Counted from the stretch's first letter, positions 46,214-55,680 are shown. The stretch is DNA of 64,000 nucleotides from Pyxidicoccus xibeiensis (GCF_024198175.1 NZ_JAJVKV010000015.1:62001-126000); one strand, 5' to 3'. The notes: generated by a model not told the origin, from the letters alone. A program made the numbers and translations.

Positions 46214-46288
46214 GAGGGCTCCTACGTAAGGTGGGTGTTGGCTACAGACAACGCTCGCGCCGGCGGGTTCCCGCCAATGCGACGACGC

Positions 46289-46567
46289 CTACAGCTCCCC
46301 CACGGACTGCATCACCTTGTCCTCGAAGTCCTCGCGGATGCGGATGAGGTTCGAGTGCTTCACCTTGTCGCGGGCTTCGATGTACTCGCCGTCCGGCTTC
46401 GTGAGGTCACCCTCGATGGTGTCGTCCTCGAAGTCGATGTTGGTCGTCTTGGAGTAGCGCACATTGCCCTCCCCGCCCCCACCACCGCCCTCCGACTTCG
46501 CCGCGTCGTCCTGGGCAAGGGCCGGAGCCACCGAGAACATCGCGCACAGCATCAGCGCCTTCCGCAT
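46289..46567 (-). CDS. gltF: Small periplasmic gliding protein GltF (CglF)
   Basis: Small exported protein of 92 residues from ATG 46567, preceded by GGGAGGCAG. The signal peptide covers about 1-18 (cleavage after ALA). The mature chain begins with an acidic and Gly-rich stretch (SEGGGGGGEG) and is strongly charged, including NIDFEDDTIEGDL and a C-terminal helix ending DKVMQSVGEL. Its position between gltE and gltG matches GltF/CglF of the M. xanthus gliding complex, a small periplasmic component. Size and order support the call; the sequence itself has few diagnostic motifs. Confidence 0.8.
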   Translation of the reverse strand: MRKALMLCAMFSVAPALAQDDAAKSEGGGGGGEGNVRYSKTTNIDFEDDTIEGDLTKPDGEYIEARDKVKHSNLIRIREDFEDKVMQSVGEL

Positions 46568-46694
46568 CACTGCCTCCCACGAGGGCCCCGTCGGGCCCGT
46601 GCCACACCGCCTCCCCCAATAAGGGGAAGGCGCAAGGTTCGCATCATCCCCCGAGGCCCCGCCAGCGCGAAGGCACCCGTGGGCAACACCGCTT

Positions 46695-48146
46695 TCACAG
46701 CAGGTCGTCTTCCGGCTCCGCCGGATCCGCCGTGCCTGCATTCTTCTTTTCAGGGGCCCCACCCGCCGGGGCGGCCGGAGCCTGGGGCGCCGCGCCGCCA
46801 GCCGGAGTGGCCTGGGGGGCGGTGCCGGTGGAGGACGCGGGCGTCACGGCGCCGCCGGGCTGCGGGGCCGGGGCGGCCTTCTTCTCCGCGGCCTGCATCT
46901 GCGCCTGCTGCTGCTTCTGCAGCGCCTCCATCTGCTTGGCCTGCTCCTCGGCGTGCTTCGCCTCGCGCTTGGCGTTGACGATGGCCTCCGCCTCGCGCAG
47001 CAGGTTGAAGACGGGCGACTCGGCGGACAGGGCGACATCCCCACCGGCCATGGCGATGTACTTCTTGTACAGCTCCACGGCGCGCTCGGGGGCGTCCTTC
47101 ACCTTGTGGAGGATGACGGCGCGGTTGAGGTGGACGGCGGCCAGCTCTCCGTCCAGCTTCTCCGCCTCGTCGTACTCCTGCATGGCCTTGTCGAACTGGC
47201 CCTGGCCCTTGTAGGCGATGCCCAGGTTGAGGTGGGCGATGGCGTTCTTCCCGTCCGCCTGGAGGATGCGGCGCAGGTGCTCCTCGGCGCCGGGGTAGTC
47301 CTCGGCGTCCAGCGACAGCTGCGCCAGCGCCACGTGCGAGGGCACGTAGTCGTCACGCACCTCGAGCGCCTTCTTGAAGGCCAGCCGCGCCTCGTCCTTG
47401 TTGCCCTCGCGCTGGAGGATGAGGCCCACGGCGTGGTGCAGCTCCGGGTCCGCCGCGTCCAGCTTCACGCCGCGCAGCGCCACCAGCTTCGCCATGGCCA
47501 GCTGCTTGCGGTCCAGGTAGCTGCGGATCATCACCTTCAGCGCGGTGGTGGACACCGGGTCCCTCATCAGCGCGCCCCGGGCGAACTCCATCGCCTTGTC
47601 GTGGTCGCCGGTCTGCCGGTAGATCTCCGCCAGGCGCGCGCGCGACTGGGCGTCGTCCGGGTAGCGCTGCAGCACCTCCTGGTAGAGGGCCACCGCGCCG
47701 GCCACGTTGCCGGCGTTCTGCTCCATCACCGCGAGGTTCTCCGCGGCCTGGCGCAGCGAGGGCTTCTTGGTGAGCGCGTTCTTGTAGTGGGCGCGGGCCT
47801 CGGTGGCCTTGCCCTGGCGCTCGGCGATGACGCCCAGGTTGTAGTCGGCCTCCGCCAGGTTGGCGTCCGACTCCAGGGCCAGCTTGAACTTGCGCTCCAG
47901 CGACGGGTAGTCGAAGGCCTTGGCCTTCTTCTGCGCGTCGAACGCCTTCACGGCGTCCTCGAAGCGGGCCTTGGCCGTGTTGGAGATGGGCGGCGCCGCC
48001 GGCTCCTTGCCGGTCGTCGTCTGGGCCGTGGGCGGCTTCGCCGGGCCGCTGGGGCCGGCGGCCTTGGAGCCGGAGCAGCCGGCGGCGACAAGCGATACGG
48101 CCGCCAGAAGGGGGAACAGGCGCATGGTGCGATTCGTCCGGTTCAT
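46695..48146 (-). CDS. gltE: TPR lipoprotein GltE (AglT)
   Basis: Exported TPR protein of 483 residues. The signal peptide ends in lipobox AAGC (Cys24 from ATG 48146; an ATG at residue 8 is possible). Residues about 60-370 contain about eight TPR units with typical A-x-A-L-x-x-G/ADYNLGVI and AHLNLGIAYKGQ phrases; the C-terminus is a Glu/Lys/Gln then Ala/Pro/Gly-rich tail ending EDDLL. It matches GltE/AglT of the periplasmic part of the M. xanthus gliding complex. The start overlaps the gltD stop as TAATG, so the two are translationally coupled. GltD and GltE have similar acidic ends (EPEDDLL / EPEDFL). Confidence 0.92.
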   Translation of the reverse strand: MNRTNRTMRLFPLLAAVSLVAAGCSGSKAAGPSGPAKPPTAQTTTGKEPAAPPISNTAKARFEDAVKAFDAQKKAKAFDYPSLERKFKLALESDANLAEADYNLGVIAERQGKATEARAHYKNALTKKPSLRQAAENLAVMEQNAGNVAGAVALYQEVLQRYPDDAQSRARLAEIYRQTGDHDKAMEFARGALMRDPVSTTALKVMIRSYLDRKQLAMAKLVALRGVKLDAADPELHHAVGLILQREGNKDEARLAFKKALEVRDDYVPSHVALAQLSLDAEDYPGAEEHLRRILQADGKNAIAHLNLGIAYKGQGQFDKAMQEYDEAEKLDGELAAVHLNRAVILHKVKDAPERAVELYKKYIAMAGGDVALSAESPVFNLLREAEAIVNAKREAKHAEEQAKQMEALQKQQQAQMQAAEKKAAPAPQPGGAVTPASSTGTAPQATPAGGAAPQAPAAPAGGAPEKKNAGTADPAEPEDDLL

Positions 48147-51100
48147 TAGAGGAAGTCCTCCGGCTCCTCGTCGGCCCCGGCCTGCTTCGCGGGCGCGGTG
48201 CCATCCTTGGAAGCGGCGGGCTTGGTGTCCACCTGGGTCTCGGTCTGCGAGCGGAGCTGGGCGGTGAGGTCCGTCAGGTCCTCTTTCAGCGCCTCCGACT
48301 TCGCCTTCTGCGCCTCGCCCGTGGCCTTGGGCGCCGGCGGCGGCACGTCCTGGATGGCGGCCAGCAGGTCCCCGCCGATGATCTGCTCCTTGCCCTTCAG
48401 CGCCACCTTCTCCTCCGGCATGTCCGGGAAGCGGTCGGGCTGGTAGGTGGTGCGCAGCATCTTCAGGCTCTCCGCGGCGCAGTCGTTGTACACGTCCAGC
48501 TCGCGGCTCTTGGCCACCGTGGCGGCGAACGCCTCGGTCGCCTTGTCCTTGAGCGGCTGGGCCTGGTTGGCGAACTCGTCCTTCAGCGCCTGCTGCGCTT
48601 CTTCGTCCAGGCCGCGCGGCATGGGGGCATTGATGACGCGGTCGGCGAAGTGGTCATACGCCAGGCCGATGCGGTGCAGCGCGCAGATGGCCGGCTCGGG
48701 CGCGCCCAGAGCCACCGTCTGCACGTACTTCTTCTCCACCACCTGCAGCGCGCGGCTCTTGTCCTGGATGCTGGCGCGGAAGCGGTCCGGCGACGGCGGA
48801 GCGCCCCAGTACAGCTTCAGCCGCTTGTACTCCTGCCAGTCCAGCTCCACCGCCAGGAACTGCGCCTGGGCGGCGGGGCCCAGCGCCGGCTTCTCCAGCG
48901 TGGTCTGCACGCGGCGCGGCAGCTGCTCGAAGTGGTCGTAGACGCGCTTGTACATGCGCGTCACGTCGCGCGACTTGTTCATCTTCCTGTACAGGTCGAT
49001 GATGCGGCCTTCGGCGGTGAGGAACTTGCTCGCCGAGCGCATGTTGTCGCGCTCGTACTCCTCGAGCATCTTGATGGCCTTCATCGCCGCGCCGCTCTTG
49101 CCCGTCAGGTCGATGATGGACATGCGGATCTCATCCGCGTCCTTCGCCTTGGGCCACAGCTCCAGGTAGCGCTCGCGGTTGCGCAGCGCCGCCTTCGTCT
49201 GCCCCAGGCCCGCGCGGTAGGTCGCCGCGTTGAACAGCGCCACCTGGGCCTTGGACTCCTCCCACTTCTGCGGGACGGCGGGCTTGTCGTCCCCGCCCTT
49301 CTTCGCGCGCGGCTTGCCGGCGCCCTTCTCCGTCACGCTGCGCTCGTAGCCGCGCACGTAGGCCTCGTAGGTGCTCGCCGCGTCCTCGAAGTCACCGATG
49401 GCCTCCAGCGCCTCCGCGTTGGCGTAGATGGAGTCCGGCACGTACTTGGACCGCGGGTACTGCGCGAACAGGCGCTTGCGGACGTCGATGGCCTTATCGA
49501 GCATCTTGCCCTTGTAGTAGTCGACGGACGCATTGTAGAGCGCCAGGTCCGCCAGCTCCGTCTGGGGGAAGTCCTTCACGAAGGCAAGGTACGCCTCGGC
49601 GGCCTTCTCGAACTCCTTCTTCTCCTCCAGCTGGCTGACGAGCTTGAAGGACGACTGCTCGATGAGCTTCGCCAGGTCGTCGCGGAACTTGCCCACCGCC
49701 AGCTTGTCGTTGGCGTAGAAGCGCCGCGCCCACTCGTTCACCTTCGCGAAGTCCTGCAGCAGGTTGTACGAGTCGAGGATGAGGTTGGCGGCGATCTCCG
49801 ACGCGCGCTCGCCGTTCTCGAACTTGTAGTCGGGGTAGCCGAGCGCAATCTCGCTGAAGCGCAGCACCGCCTCGTCGAAGTGGTTGTGGCGGTAGTAGAT
49901 GTTGGCCGCCTTGAAGGCGATCTCCACCCGCTTGTCGCCCTTGGGCACGTACTTCAGGTAGCGCTCGCACGCGTCGAGCAGCGCCTTCTTCAGCGTGGGG
50001 ATGGCGGCCTTCTTGGTGATGTCCGAGCCCACCGCCTCGCTCTTGCCCTCGCCGCGCGCCTCGCCGGCCTTGACGACTTCGTCATAGGCGAGCACCGCGT
50101 TGTAGGCGGCGTTCTGCAGCCACTTGCCCGGCTTGCCCGGCTTCGCCTTGCCCTTGTCGTCCTTGGCCTCCAGCACCTTCGCGTCCTGCAGGACGACGAG
50201 CGTGTAGTTGGCGGCGGCCTTGTCGTAGTTCTGCAGGTTGTCGTTGAGGAGCTCGGCCCAGAAGAAGCGCAGGTCGTACGCCTTGGGGTTCTCCGGGAAG
50301 AGCGTGAGGTAGTCGCTGTACACGGCGTCCGCGTACTTGAACGTCTCCTCGTTGCGCGTCTTCTTGCCCTCGTTGTGCCAGGTGACCGCCAGGTTGGACA
50401 GGGTGCGCTCGGACAGCTCCTTCGCCTCCGCCAGCAGCTTCTTGTCCTTGTCGTCCTTGATGACGCCGGAGCCCTCGACCTCCTTCATGATCTTCACGAG
50501 CCGGCGCACCTGGGCCACGGTGCGCTCCTTGTTGCCCATGCGGAGGATGCAGTCGACGATCTTCCCCTGGAAGCCGGGCGCCTCGGGCGACAGCGGCTTC
50601 TCCTTGATGAGGGCGTTGAAGGTGATCGCCGCTTCGCGGTCCTTGCCGTCCCCGTAGTACAGGTTGGCCAGCTGCTTCATCATCGTGAAGCGGTCTTCCG
50701 GGTTGGTGGCCACCTTGCCGAAGTCCGCGCGGGCCTGCGCCACGTCACCCTGGTGGGCGTACGCGCGCACGTAGTCGGTGCGCGCCTCGCGCACCAGCGA
50801 GCTCTTGCCGCTCTTGCCGCCGTCCTTCTCCACCGCGTTGGCGCCGGCCAGCTCGCCGTAGAGCACCACCGTCTTGAACTTGTCCTTCGCGGCCTCGTAG
50901 TCCCCCATGTTGTAGTGGCACCAGCCCTGCTTGTAGAGGGCGAAGGCGTACACCTGACTCTCGGGGAACTCGGCGGCCTTCTTGTACGCGACGAGCGCCT
51001 TCTCCAGCTCCGGGCGCTTGCCCTTGGAGTTGTTGAAGTAGTGCTCGCCGAAGGCCAGGTACGCGTCGGGGATGAACTTGGACGTCGGGAACTTCTCGAT

Positions 51101-51703
51101 GAGGCGCTTGAAGGCCACCAGCGCCTTGCGGTCCTGGCCGTCCTCCATCAGGTACTGGCCGAGGAAGAAGAGCACCTCGTCGGAGCGCTCGAACTTCGGG
51201 AACTCCTGGACGATCTTCGTGTACTGCTCCACCGCGAGCTTGCCGTACTCCTTCTGCTTGGCGACCAGCTCCGCCTTCTCCGCCTTGGCGCGCTGCTGGG
51301 CCATGGCGTCGTTGGCGTTCATTGCCTTGAGCAGCTCGTCGTCCTTCCGGTTGGCCTCGAAGAAGAAGAACTTCGACTCCTCCCAGTAGAACTCGCCCAG
51401 GCGGAACAGGAGGCTGGGGGTCTCTCGCGGATCCGGCGACAGCGAGATGATCTTCTTCAGCGACTGGATCTGCTCGCGGCGCTTGGAGGCCACCTGCAGC
51501 TCCACGCCCAGCCGGAACTGGTCGTACTGGAGGGCGGGTGCGACCTCTTCCTTCTTCTTTTCACGGGTGATGTCGCCAGCCAGGGACTTGTCCACCGCAG
51601 TGGCGGACTTCCGGCCGAGATCGGCATCGCGCGTGGCTTTCTTTTCCTGGGCGGCGGAAACCGACGCCAGGAGCACGAGGCAGACGAGTAGCGAACGGCG
51701 CAT
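48146..51703 (-). CDS. gltD: Periplasmic TPR protein GltD (AgmU)
   Basis: Large exported protein of 1185 residues from ATG 51703 with TTAGGAAG upstream; residues 1-18 form a signal peptide (cleavage after VSA). The mature chain is a long series of TPR-like helical repeats, with recurrent phrases such as EVLFFLGQYLMEDG, FPTSKFIPDAYLAFGEHY and PRSKYVPDSIYANAEAL typical of periplasmic TPR proteins. The tail is acidic (EEPEDFL). It corresponds to AgmU/GltD, a TPR protein of the M. xanthus gliding complex that decorates a helical track. It is the first gene of the locus and is divergent from the gene pair starting at 51987. Length fits AgmU as I remember it. Confidence 0.93.
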   Translation of the reverse strand: MRRSLLVCLVLLASVSAAQEKKATRDADLGRKSATAVDKSLAGDITREKKKEEVAPALQYDQFRLGVELQVASKRREQIQSLKKIISLSPDPRETPSLLFRLGEFYWEESKFFFFEANRKDDELLKAMNANDAMAQQRAKAEKAELVAKQKEYGKLAVEQYTKIVQEFPKFERSDEVLFFLGQYLMEDGQDRKALVAFKRLIEKFPTSKFIPDAYLAFGEHYFNNSKGKRPELEKALVAYKKAAEFPESQVYAFALYKQGWCHYNMGDYEAAKDKFKTVVLYGELAGANAVEKDGGKSGKSSLVREARTDYVRAYAHQGDVAQARADFGKVATNPEDRFTMMKQLANLYYGDGKDREAAITFNALIKEKPLSPEAPGFQGKIVDCILRMGNKERTVAQVRRLVKIMKEVEGSGVIKDDKDKKLLAEAKELSERTLSNLAVTWHNEGKKTRNEETFKYADAVYSDYLTLFPENPKAYDLRFFWAELLNDNLQNYDKAAANYTLVVLQDAKVLEAKDDKGKAKPGKPGKWLQNAAYNAVLAYDEVVKAGEARGEGKSEAVGSDITKKAAIPTLKKALLDACERYLKYVPKGDKRVEIAFKAANIYYRHNHFDEAVLRFSEIALGYPDYKFENGERASEIAANLILDSYNLLQDFAKVNEWARRFYANDKLAVGKFRDDLAKLIEQSSFKLVSQLEEKKEFEKAAEAYLAFVKDFPQTELADLALYNASVDYYKGKMLDKAIDVRKRLFAQYPRSKYVPDSIYANAEALEAIGDFEDAASTYEAYVRGYERSVTEKGAGKPRAKKGGDDKPAVPQKWEESKAQVALFNAATYRAGLGQTKAALRNRERYLELWPKAKDADEIRMSIIDLTGKSGAAMKAIKMLEEYERDNMRSASKFLTAEGRIIDLYRKMNKSRDVTRMYKRVYDHFEQLPRRVQTTLEKPALGPAAQAQFLAVELDWQEYKRLKLYWGAPPSPDRFRASIQDKSRALQVVEKKYVQTVALGAPEPAICALHRIGLAYDHFADRVINAPMPRGLDEEAQQALKDEFANQAQPLKDKATEAFAATVAKSRELDVYNDCAAESLKMLRTTYQPDRFPDMPEEKVALKGKEQIIGGDLLAAIQDVPPPAPKATGEAQKAKSEALKEDLTDLTAQLRSQTETQVDTKPAASKDGTAPAKQAGADEEPEDFL

Positions 51704-51986
51704 GGTCTTCCTAAGGGAGGGGGACCGGCGTCCCCGGTTGCCTGCTTGGTAGGCAAGTATCCGGGAATCTTCGGGAATTTCCATTCGGGGGGCTTCACTA
51801 TGCGCGGTTTCAGCGCGACGGGTCAACCCTGACTGGCCGCCTGCTCCCTCTGCGGAAAGCAAGCCGGAAATCTTCCAGAGGCGCTGTGAAAATGGCGGCT
51901 GCGGAGTTGCCTTGTCGGACCCAGCGGGTATGGGAGGGCAGACGGCCGGCTGCTCGGCTGCCCTGCACTGGAGTGCGTGTCGGATC
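51704..51986. other. Divergent promoter region of the gliding locus
   Basis: This 283-nt gap separates gltD (minus) from the 217-residue gene (plus) and must hold the promoter of the whole gltD-gltG run. A short AT-richer patch lies near 51745-51785. I do not see consensus hexamers or operators that I would defend. Confidence 0.4.
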
Positions 51987-52640
51987 ATGAGTCTCCTCCC
52001 CGAGAGCGCCAGCTTCGAAGAGCTGGTCCAGGACTACTTCCTCGCGGTGCGTGGCGCGGGGTTGATGCTGTCGGCGCTGGACACGGAGCTTTTGACGACC
52101 TGGGCCCAGGAGGGAGTTCCCTTCGAAGTGGTGGCGCGCGGCATCTCCCGCTCGGCGGAGAAGGCGCTGTGGGACGCGCGGCCCGGAGAGCCGGTGCTGC
52201 GCTCGCTCCGCTCATGCCGGCGGCAGGTGGAGGCGGAGATCAGGAAGTACCGCGAGCTGGCGGCCGGCGCGACTGCCCCGGAGCCGCACGCGCGGCGAAA
52301 GCGGGTCCGCACGTGGGAGGAGACACGACATGCGCGCCTGTGCGCGGCCCTGGATGACCTGGCGGGGCGGGAGGAGGCGCTGGCCCCCCGGGTGCGGCGG
52401 CTGATGGTGACGGTCCTCGCACATGTCCCCACGGAGCCGGCGGCCCTGGATGACCAGGAGGCGCTGGTGCTGCTGGGGCTCTTGAGGGCGCTGCCCTTCG
52501 AGGAGCGGCGTGCGCTGTGGCGCGACGCGCTGGCGGCGGGCACGGAGCAGCAGGTGATGTCGGCGCGGGCGCGGCGGGTGTCGAGGCGCTTCCGGGTGTT
52601 GGCGGCGGTGAGGCGGCGGTTGGGCGTGAAGGAAGGCTGA
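51987..52640 (+). CDS. Hypothetical protein, partner of the DnaC-like ATPase
   Basis: Protein of 217 residues from ATG 51987; in-frame codons further upstream (TTG 51912, ATG 51930) are possible but look non-coding. The N-terminal region contains an LSALDTELLTTWAQEGVP ... VVARGIS pattern followed by RSLRSCRRQVEAEI. I associate it with winged-helix-like proteins encoded next to DnaC-type ATPases in delta-lineage bacteria. The middle is helical and the C-terminus strongly basic (RARRVSRRFR). It is followed after 58 nt by the DnaC-like gene in the same orientation, so the two are probably one operon and may act together in helicase loading or another DNA transaction. Function is inferred only. 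Confidence 0.6.
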   Translation: MSLLPESASFEELVQDYFLAVRGAGLMLSALDTELLTTWAQEGVPFEVVARGISRSAEKALWDARPGEPVLRSLRSCRRQVEAEIRKYRELAAGATAPEPHARRKRVRTWEETRHARLCAALDDLAGREEALAPRVRRLMVTVLAHVPTEPAALDDQEALVLLGLLRALPFEERRALWRDALAAGTEQQVMSARARRVSRRFRVLAAVRRRLGVKEG

Positions 52641-52698
52641 GAGGGAGGCAGGCCTGCTCGCCCGTTCAGTTGGCTGACGGGCTCAGGAAGGCTCTGTT

Positions 52699-53679
52699 AT
52701 GGCGATGCGCGACATGGCTGCGAAGGCGACGGGTGAGGCGTGTGGCGTGTGCTCCGGGCGGACCTACGTGCTCGAGAGACGTGGGGACCTGGCCCAGGCG
52801 CGGGCGTGCGTGTGCGTGGAGAGCTGCACCGTGTGCGGTGGACGCGGGCACGTGCTGGTGGAGCGCGAGGGGATGTTCAGCCAGAAGGTGGGCCCCCGGC
52901 GCTACGAGGTGATGGAGCCGTGCGTGTGCACGCGGCGGCGCAGGCGCGTGTCGCTCTTCAACGAGGTGGGGCTGCCCGGAGTGGTGGCCCACTCGAGCTT
53001 CGACAACTACCGGGCCTTCAACGAGGCGCAGGACCGCGGCCGCGGCGTGGCCATGGGCTTCGCGCACCAGTACGTGAAGGGCGGCATGGACGCGAAGGGC
53101 GGCCCGGCGAAGGGCTTCGTCCTGAGCGGCCCGGTGGGCACGGGGAAGACGCACCTGATGGCCGCCACCCTCGCGCACCTGGTGCTGGAGGTGGGCGTCC
53201 GCGCCCGGTACGTGGAGATCTCCCTGCTGTACGCGCAGATCCGCCGCGGCTTCCAGGACGGCAAGAGCGGCGGGGAGATCATCGGCCCCCTGTCGGACGT
53301 GGAGGTGCTGGCCATCGACGAGCTGGGCAAGGGACGCGGCAGCCCGTTCGAGATGGAGACGCTCGATGAGCTCATCGCCCGCCGCTACAACGCGGGCCGC
53401 ACCACGCTCTTCGCGACGAACTACTCGCTGGAGCCGGAGAAGAAGGCCCAGCGCGCACCGGCGCCCTCGGGCTACCGCACGACGGAGGACGCGCGCAGCG
53501 CGGCGCGCGAGGCGGAGCTGCTGCGTGAGCGCGTGGGTGAGCGCATCTACAGCCGGCTGTGCGAGATGTGCACCTTCGTGGAGCTGCCTCGCGACACGCC
53601 GGACCGGCGCCGCACGCGGCAGGAGATGGACTCGCCCCTGCACCACTCGCCGGGCGGAATGCGCAGCGCGGGGCGGTAG
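52699..53679 (+). CDS. DnaC/IstB-like AAA+ ATPase with a Cys-rich N-terminal domain
   Basis: Protein of 326 residues from ATG 52699 with AGGAAGG upstream. The N-terminal ~80 residues hold cysteine pairs at about 15/18, 37/39, 43/46 and a later CVC. Two of them are followed by SGR or GGRG, like the CxxCxGxG repeats of DnaJ zinc fingers. The AAA+ core has Walker A GPVGTGKTH near 144 and Walker B VLAIDELG near 200, then the RTTLFATN sensor-1 region, a layout typical of DnaC/DnaI helicase loaders and IstB. There is no transposase neighbour, so helicase loading or repair is likelier than IstB function. The fused zinc domain is unusual. Precise role is unknown. Confidence 0.82.
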   Translation: MAMRDMAAKATGEACGVCSGRTYVLERRGDLAQARACVCVESCTVCGGRGHVLVEREGMFSQKVGPRRYEVMEPCVCTRRRRRVSLFNEVGLPGVVAHSSFDNYRAFNEAQDRGRGVAMGFAHQYVKGGMDAKGGPAKGFVLSGPVGTGKTHLMAATLAHLVLEVGVRARYVEISLLYAQIRRGFQDGKSGGEIIGPLSDVEVLAIDELGKGRGSPFEMETLDELIARRYNAGRTTLFATNYSLEPEKKAQRAPAPSGYRTTEDARSAAREAELLRERVGERIYSRLCEMCTFVELPRDTPDRRRTRQEMDSPLHHSPGGMRSAGR

Positions 53680-53730
53680 GCCTCGCGTGGAACCTCGGGT
53701 GAGCGCCTTACCCGTTTCCGGGCCGCCTCA

Positions 53731-54060
53731 ATGACCGACGTCATCCTCGTCTTCGTCACCGCCCCTTCCGCCGACAAGGCCGCCGAGCTGGCGCGCACGC
53801 TGGTGGAGGAGCAGCTCGCCGCGTGCGGCAACATCGTCCCCGGCCTGCGCTCCATCTACCGCTGGGAGGGACAGGTCCAGGACGAGGCCGAGGTGCTGCT
53901 GCTCCTCAAGACGCGCACCGCCCTCTTCGAGCCCCTGCGCGCCCGCATCGTCGAGCTGCACCCCTACCAGGTGCCCGAGGTCCTCCGGGTCGACGTCGCC
54001 GACGGCCATGCGCCCTACCTGGCGTGGATTCGCGACAGCACGCGGTCGTCCACGCCGTGA
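53731..54060 (+). CDS. cutA: Divalent-cation tolerance protein CutA
   Basis: CutA1 family protein of 109 residues, normal size. It shows the family's N-terminal strand VILVFVTAPS, the AACGNIVPGLRSIYRWEG core and the HPYQVPEVL motif. CutA forms trimers; copper tolerance was the original phenotype in E. coli, but its real role is uncertain. Its stop overlaps the next gene's GTG (GTGA), so it is co-expressed with the phosphotransferase gene. A ribosome site is weak. Confidence 0.95.
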   Translation: MTDVILVFVTAPSADKAAELARTLVEEQLAACGNIVPGLRSIYRWEGQVQDEAEVLLLLKTRTALFEPLRARIVELHPYQVPEVLRVDVADGHAPYLAWIRDSTRSSTP

Positions 54061-54959
54061 GCACACCGGAGCCTTTGCCCAATCCTGAGCGCGAGTGGGA
54101 GCGGAGGGCGGAGCTGCGCGCGTTCGACCCCGAAGAGATTCTCCGGCGCATCGGCCCCACCGATGAGCCCTGGGAGCTGCTGACGGGAGGCCAGGCCAAC
54201 CTCAACGTGCGGCTCGGCTCGGAGCGGGTGCTGCGCATCTACCGCCGCGACCGGGAAGCCCTCCGCAAGGAGCAGGCGCTGCTCGGCCTCGGGTGGAAGT
54301 CCTTCCGGGTGCCGGCGGTGCTCTCGGCGGGCGAGGACTTCCTGCTGCTGGAGTACGTCCCCCACGTGCCGCTGCAGGGCTCGGCCGGGCATGGCGCCGT
54401 CCTCGGGCGCGCGCTGGCGGAGGTCCACGCACGCGCCTTTCCCCAAGCCGGGTTCCTCGGCTCGGACCTGTCCGTCGTCACGCCCTTCACCGAGGTGTTC
54501 GACGCCTTCCACGACCACCTGCGCACCCAGCTCGACACGCTGGACCCCGTCCTGCGCGCGGAGCTGTTCACCCCGCTCTCGGGCTTCGTCGCGCGGCACG
54601 AGGAGATGCTCCGCGCGCATGCCAGCGCCCCCGTGCTGCTCCATGGAGACTTCAAGGCCTCCAACCTCCATGACACCCAGGCGGGCATCCCGCTGGTCCT
54701 CGACTGGGAGTTCGCCTACGCGGGCCCCGCGCTCATGGACGTCGGCCAGCTGCTGCGCTGGAGCCCTCCCGAGCCGTTCGTGGAGTCCTTCGCCTCCAAC
54801 TACCGGGCCTACGGAGGGCGTCTCGCCGAGGGCTGGCGGCGCGCGGCGGAGGTGTTCGACCTGTTCAACCTCGTCGGCCTGCTGGCGCGTTCCGCCCCAG
54901 CGTCGCGGCGGACGGAGGACACGCGACGGCGCATCCTCGACACGCTCGGGAGGCCATGA
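54057..54959 (+). CDS. Aminoglycoside phosphotransferase family kinase-like protein
   Basis: Protein of 300 residues from GTG 54057, overlapping the cutA stop as GTGA; reading frame further upstream is antisense or shadow. It has the APH/choline-kinase fold: an N-lobe ending with LLLEYVPHVPL, a Brenner catalytic loop LLHGDFKASNL (HGDxxxxN) and a metal-binding LDWEFA (DxD/DWE type). Such proteins phosphorylate diverse small molecules; resistance function cannot be deduced. Being encoded with cutA suggests general metabolism or stress response. Confidence 0.88.
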   Translation: MSTPEPLPNPEREWERRAELRAFDPEEILRRIGPTDEPWELLTGGQANLNVRLGSERVLRIYRRDREALRKEQALLGLGWKSFRVPAVLSAGEDFLLLEYVPHVPLQGSAGHGAVLGRALAEVHARAFPQAGFLGSDLSVVTPFTEVFDAFHDHLRTQLDTLDPVLRAELFTPLSGFVARHEEMLRAHASAPVLLHGDFKASNLHDTQAGIPLVLDWEFAYAGPALMDVGQLLRWSPPEPFVESFASNYRAYGGRLAEGWRRAAEVFDLFNLVGLLARSAPASRRTEDTRRRILDTLGRP

Positions 54960-55119
54960 CGTAGAGATGCGCCAGGCGATGTCGGCAGCCGCTGCCCTGG
55001 ACGTGGGCCGCGGGCCACGTCCCCTCGCCTGCCTTCCCCTGGAGTCTCGCGACGGCACCCTCCCGGACATTGCGAACGAAGGGCGCCAGACGAACCGTGT
55101 GGAGAGAGGAGTCCGCGCG

Positions 55120-55611
55120 ATGCCCGAGCAGGAAGCCGTGATGGTCAACGGACGCAGCCGTTCCTCGCGCGGACGCCTGTGTACATGCGCGGTGGCCGTG
55201 ATGTTCCTCGGCGCCTGCGCCACGAGCAGGCGCGAGGAACGCGACGAGAGCGCCGAACGCATCGAGTAGATCATCCAGCCCGGCGCCGCCTCGGAGCCCA
55301 TTCCCGAGGGCATCGCCTTCGCCACACCGGACACGCCCCCACCCTCCGGCGCACGCATGAGCGAGGCGCTTCCCTACGACGAACCCGGGACACAGGGCCT
55401 CGACGAGGACGCTGAGCGCCTGAGGCCGTCCGGCCATCCGCTGTCTCCGTTCGCCTGGGGCGCCCCGGTGGCGCCGTCACCGTGCAACGCCCCACCGCAT
55501 GGCGCCATCCTCCCCGCGCCCGTGCCGCTGTCGTGCCTGCTGAACCCCGGTGCCATCCGGTACCGCCTCGAGCCGCGCCCCGGCGGCAGCATCCCCGGCC
55601 TGCTGCCCTGA
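55120..55611 (+). pseudogene. Lipoprotein gene interrupted by one in-frame TAG
   Basis: ATG 55120 has AGAGGAG upstream and begins a signal peptide with lipobox LGAC (Cys33). After 49 codons an in-frame TAG occurs at 55267-55269. The same frame then runs open for 113 more codons to TGA at 55609-55611, with strong G/C third positions and Pro/Gly-rich protein sequence (IIQPGAASEPIPEG ... IPGLLP). A single CAG-to-TAG change would restore a 163-residue protein. The product without it is unknown. Alternatives are a sequencing error or two separate short genes; the second has an ATG at 55357. Confidence 0.62.
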
Positions 55612-55680
55612 AGCAGCGCGCGCACGGAGCGCTCCGCGGGCGTCTCAGCCCGACCTCCGTGCGCCAACGCATGTCAGGAG

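Noticed and set aside
48650-51691. Plus-strand open frame of about 1013 residues over gltD
   Set aside because: Low-complexity Leu/Arg/His/Val translation typical of an antisense shadow; gltD on the minus strand is clearly coding.
54865-55437. Minus-strand frame of 190 residues across the interrupted lipoprotein
   Set aside because: No ribosome site or domain; the plus-strand frame has a ribosome site and lipobox.
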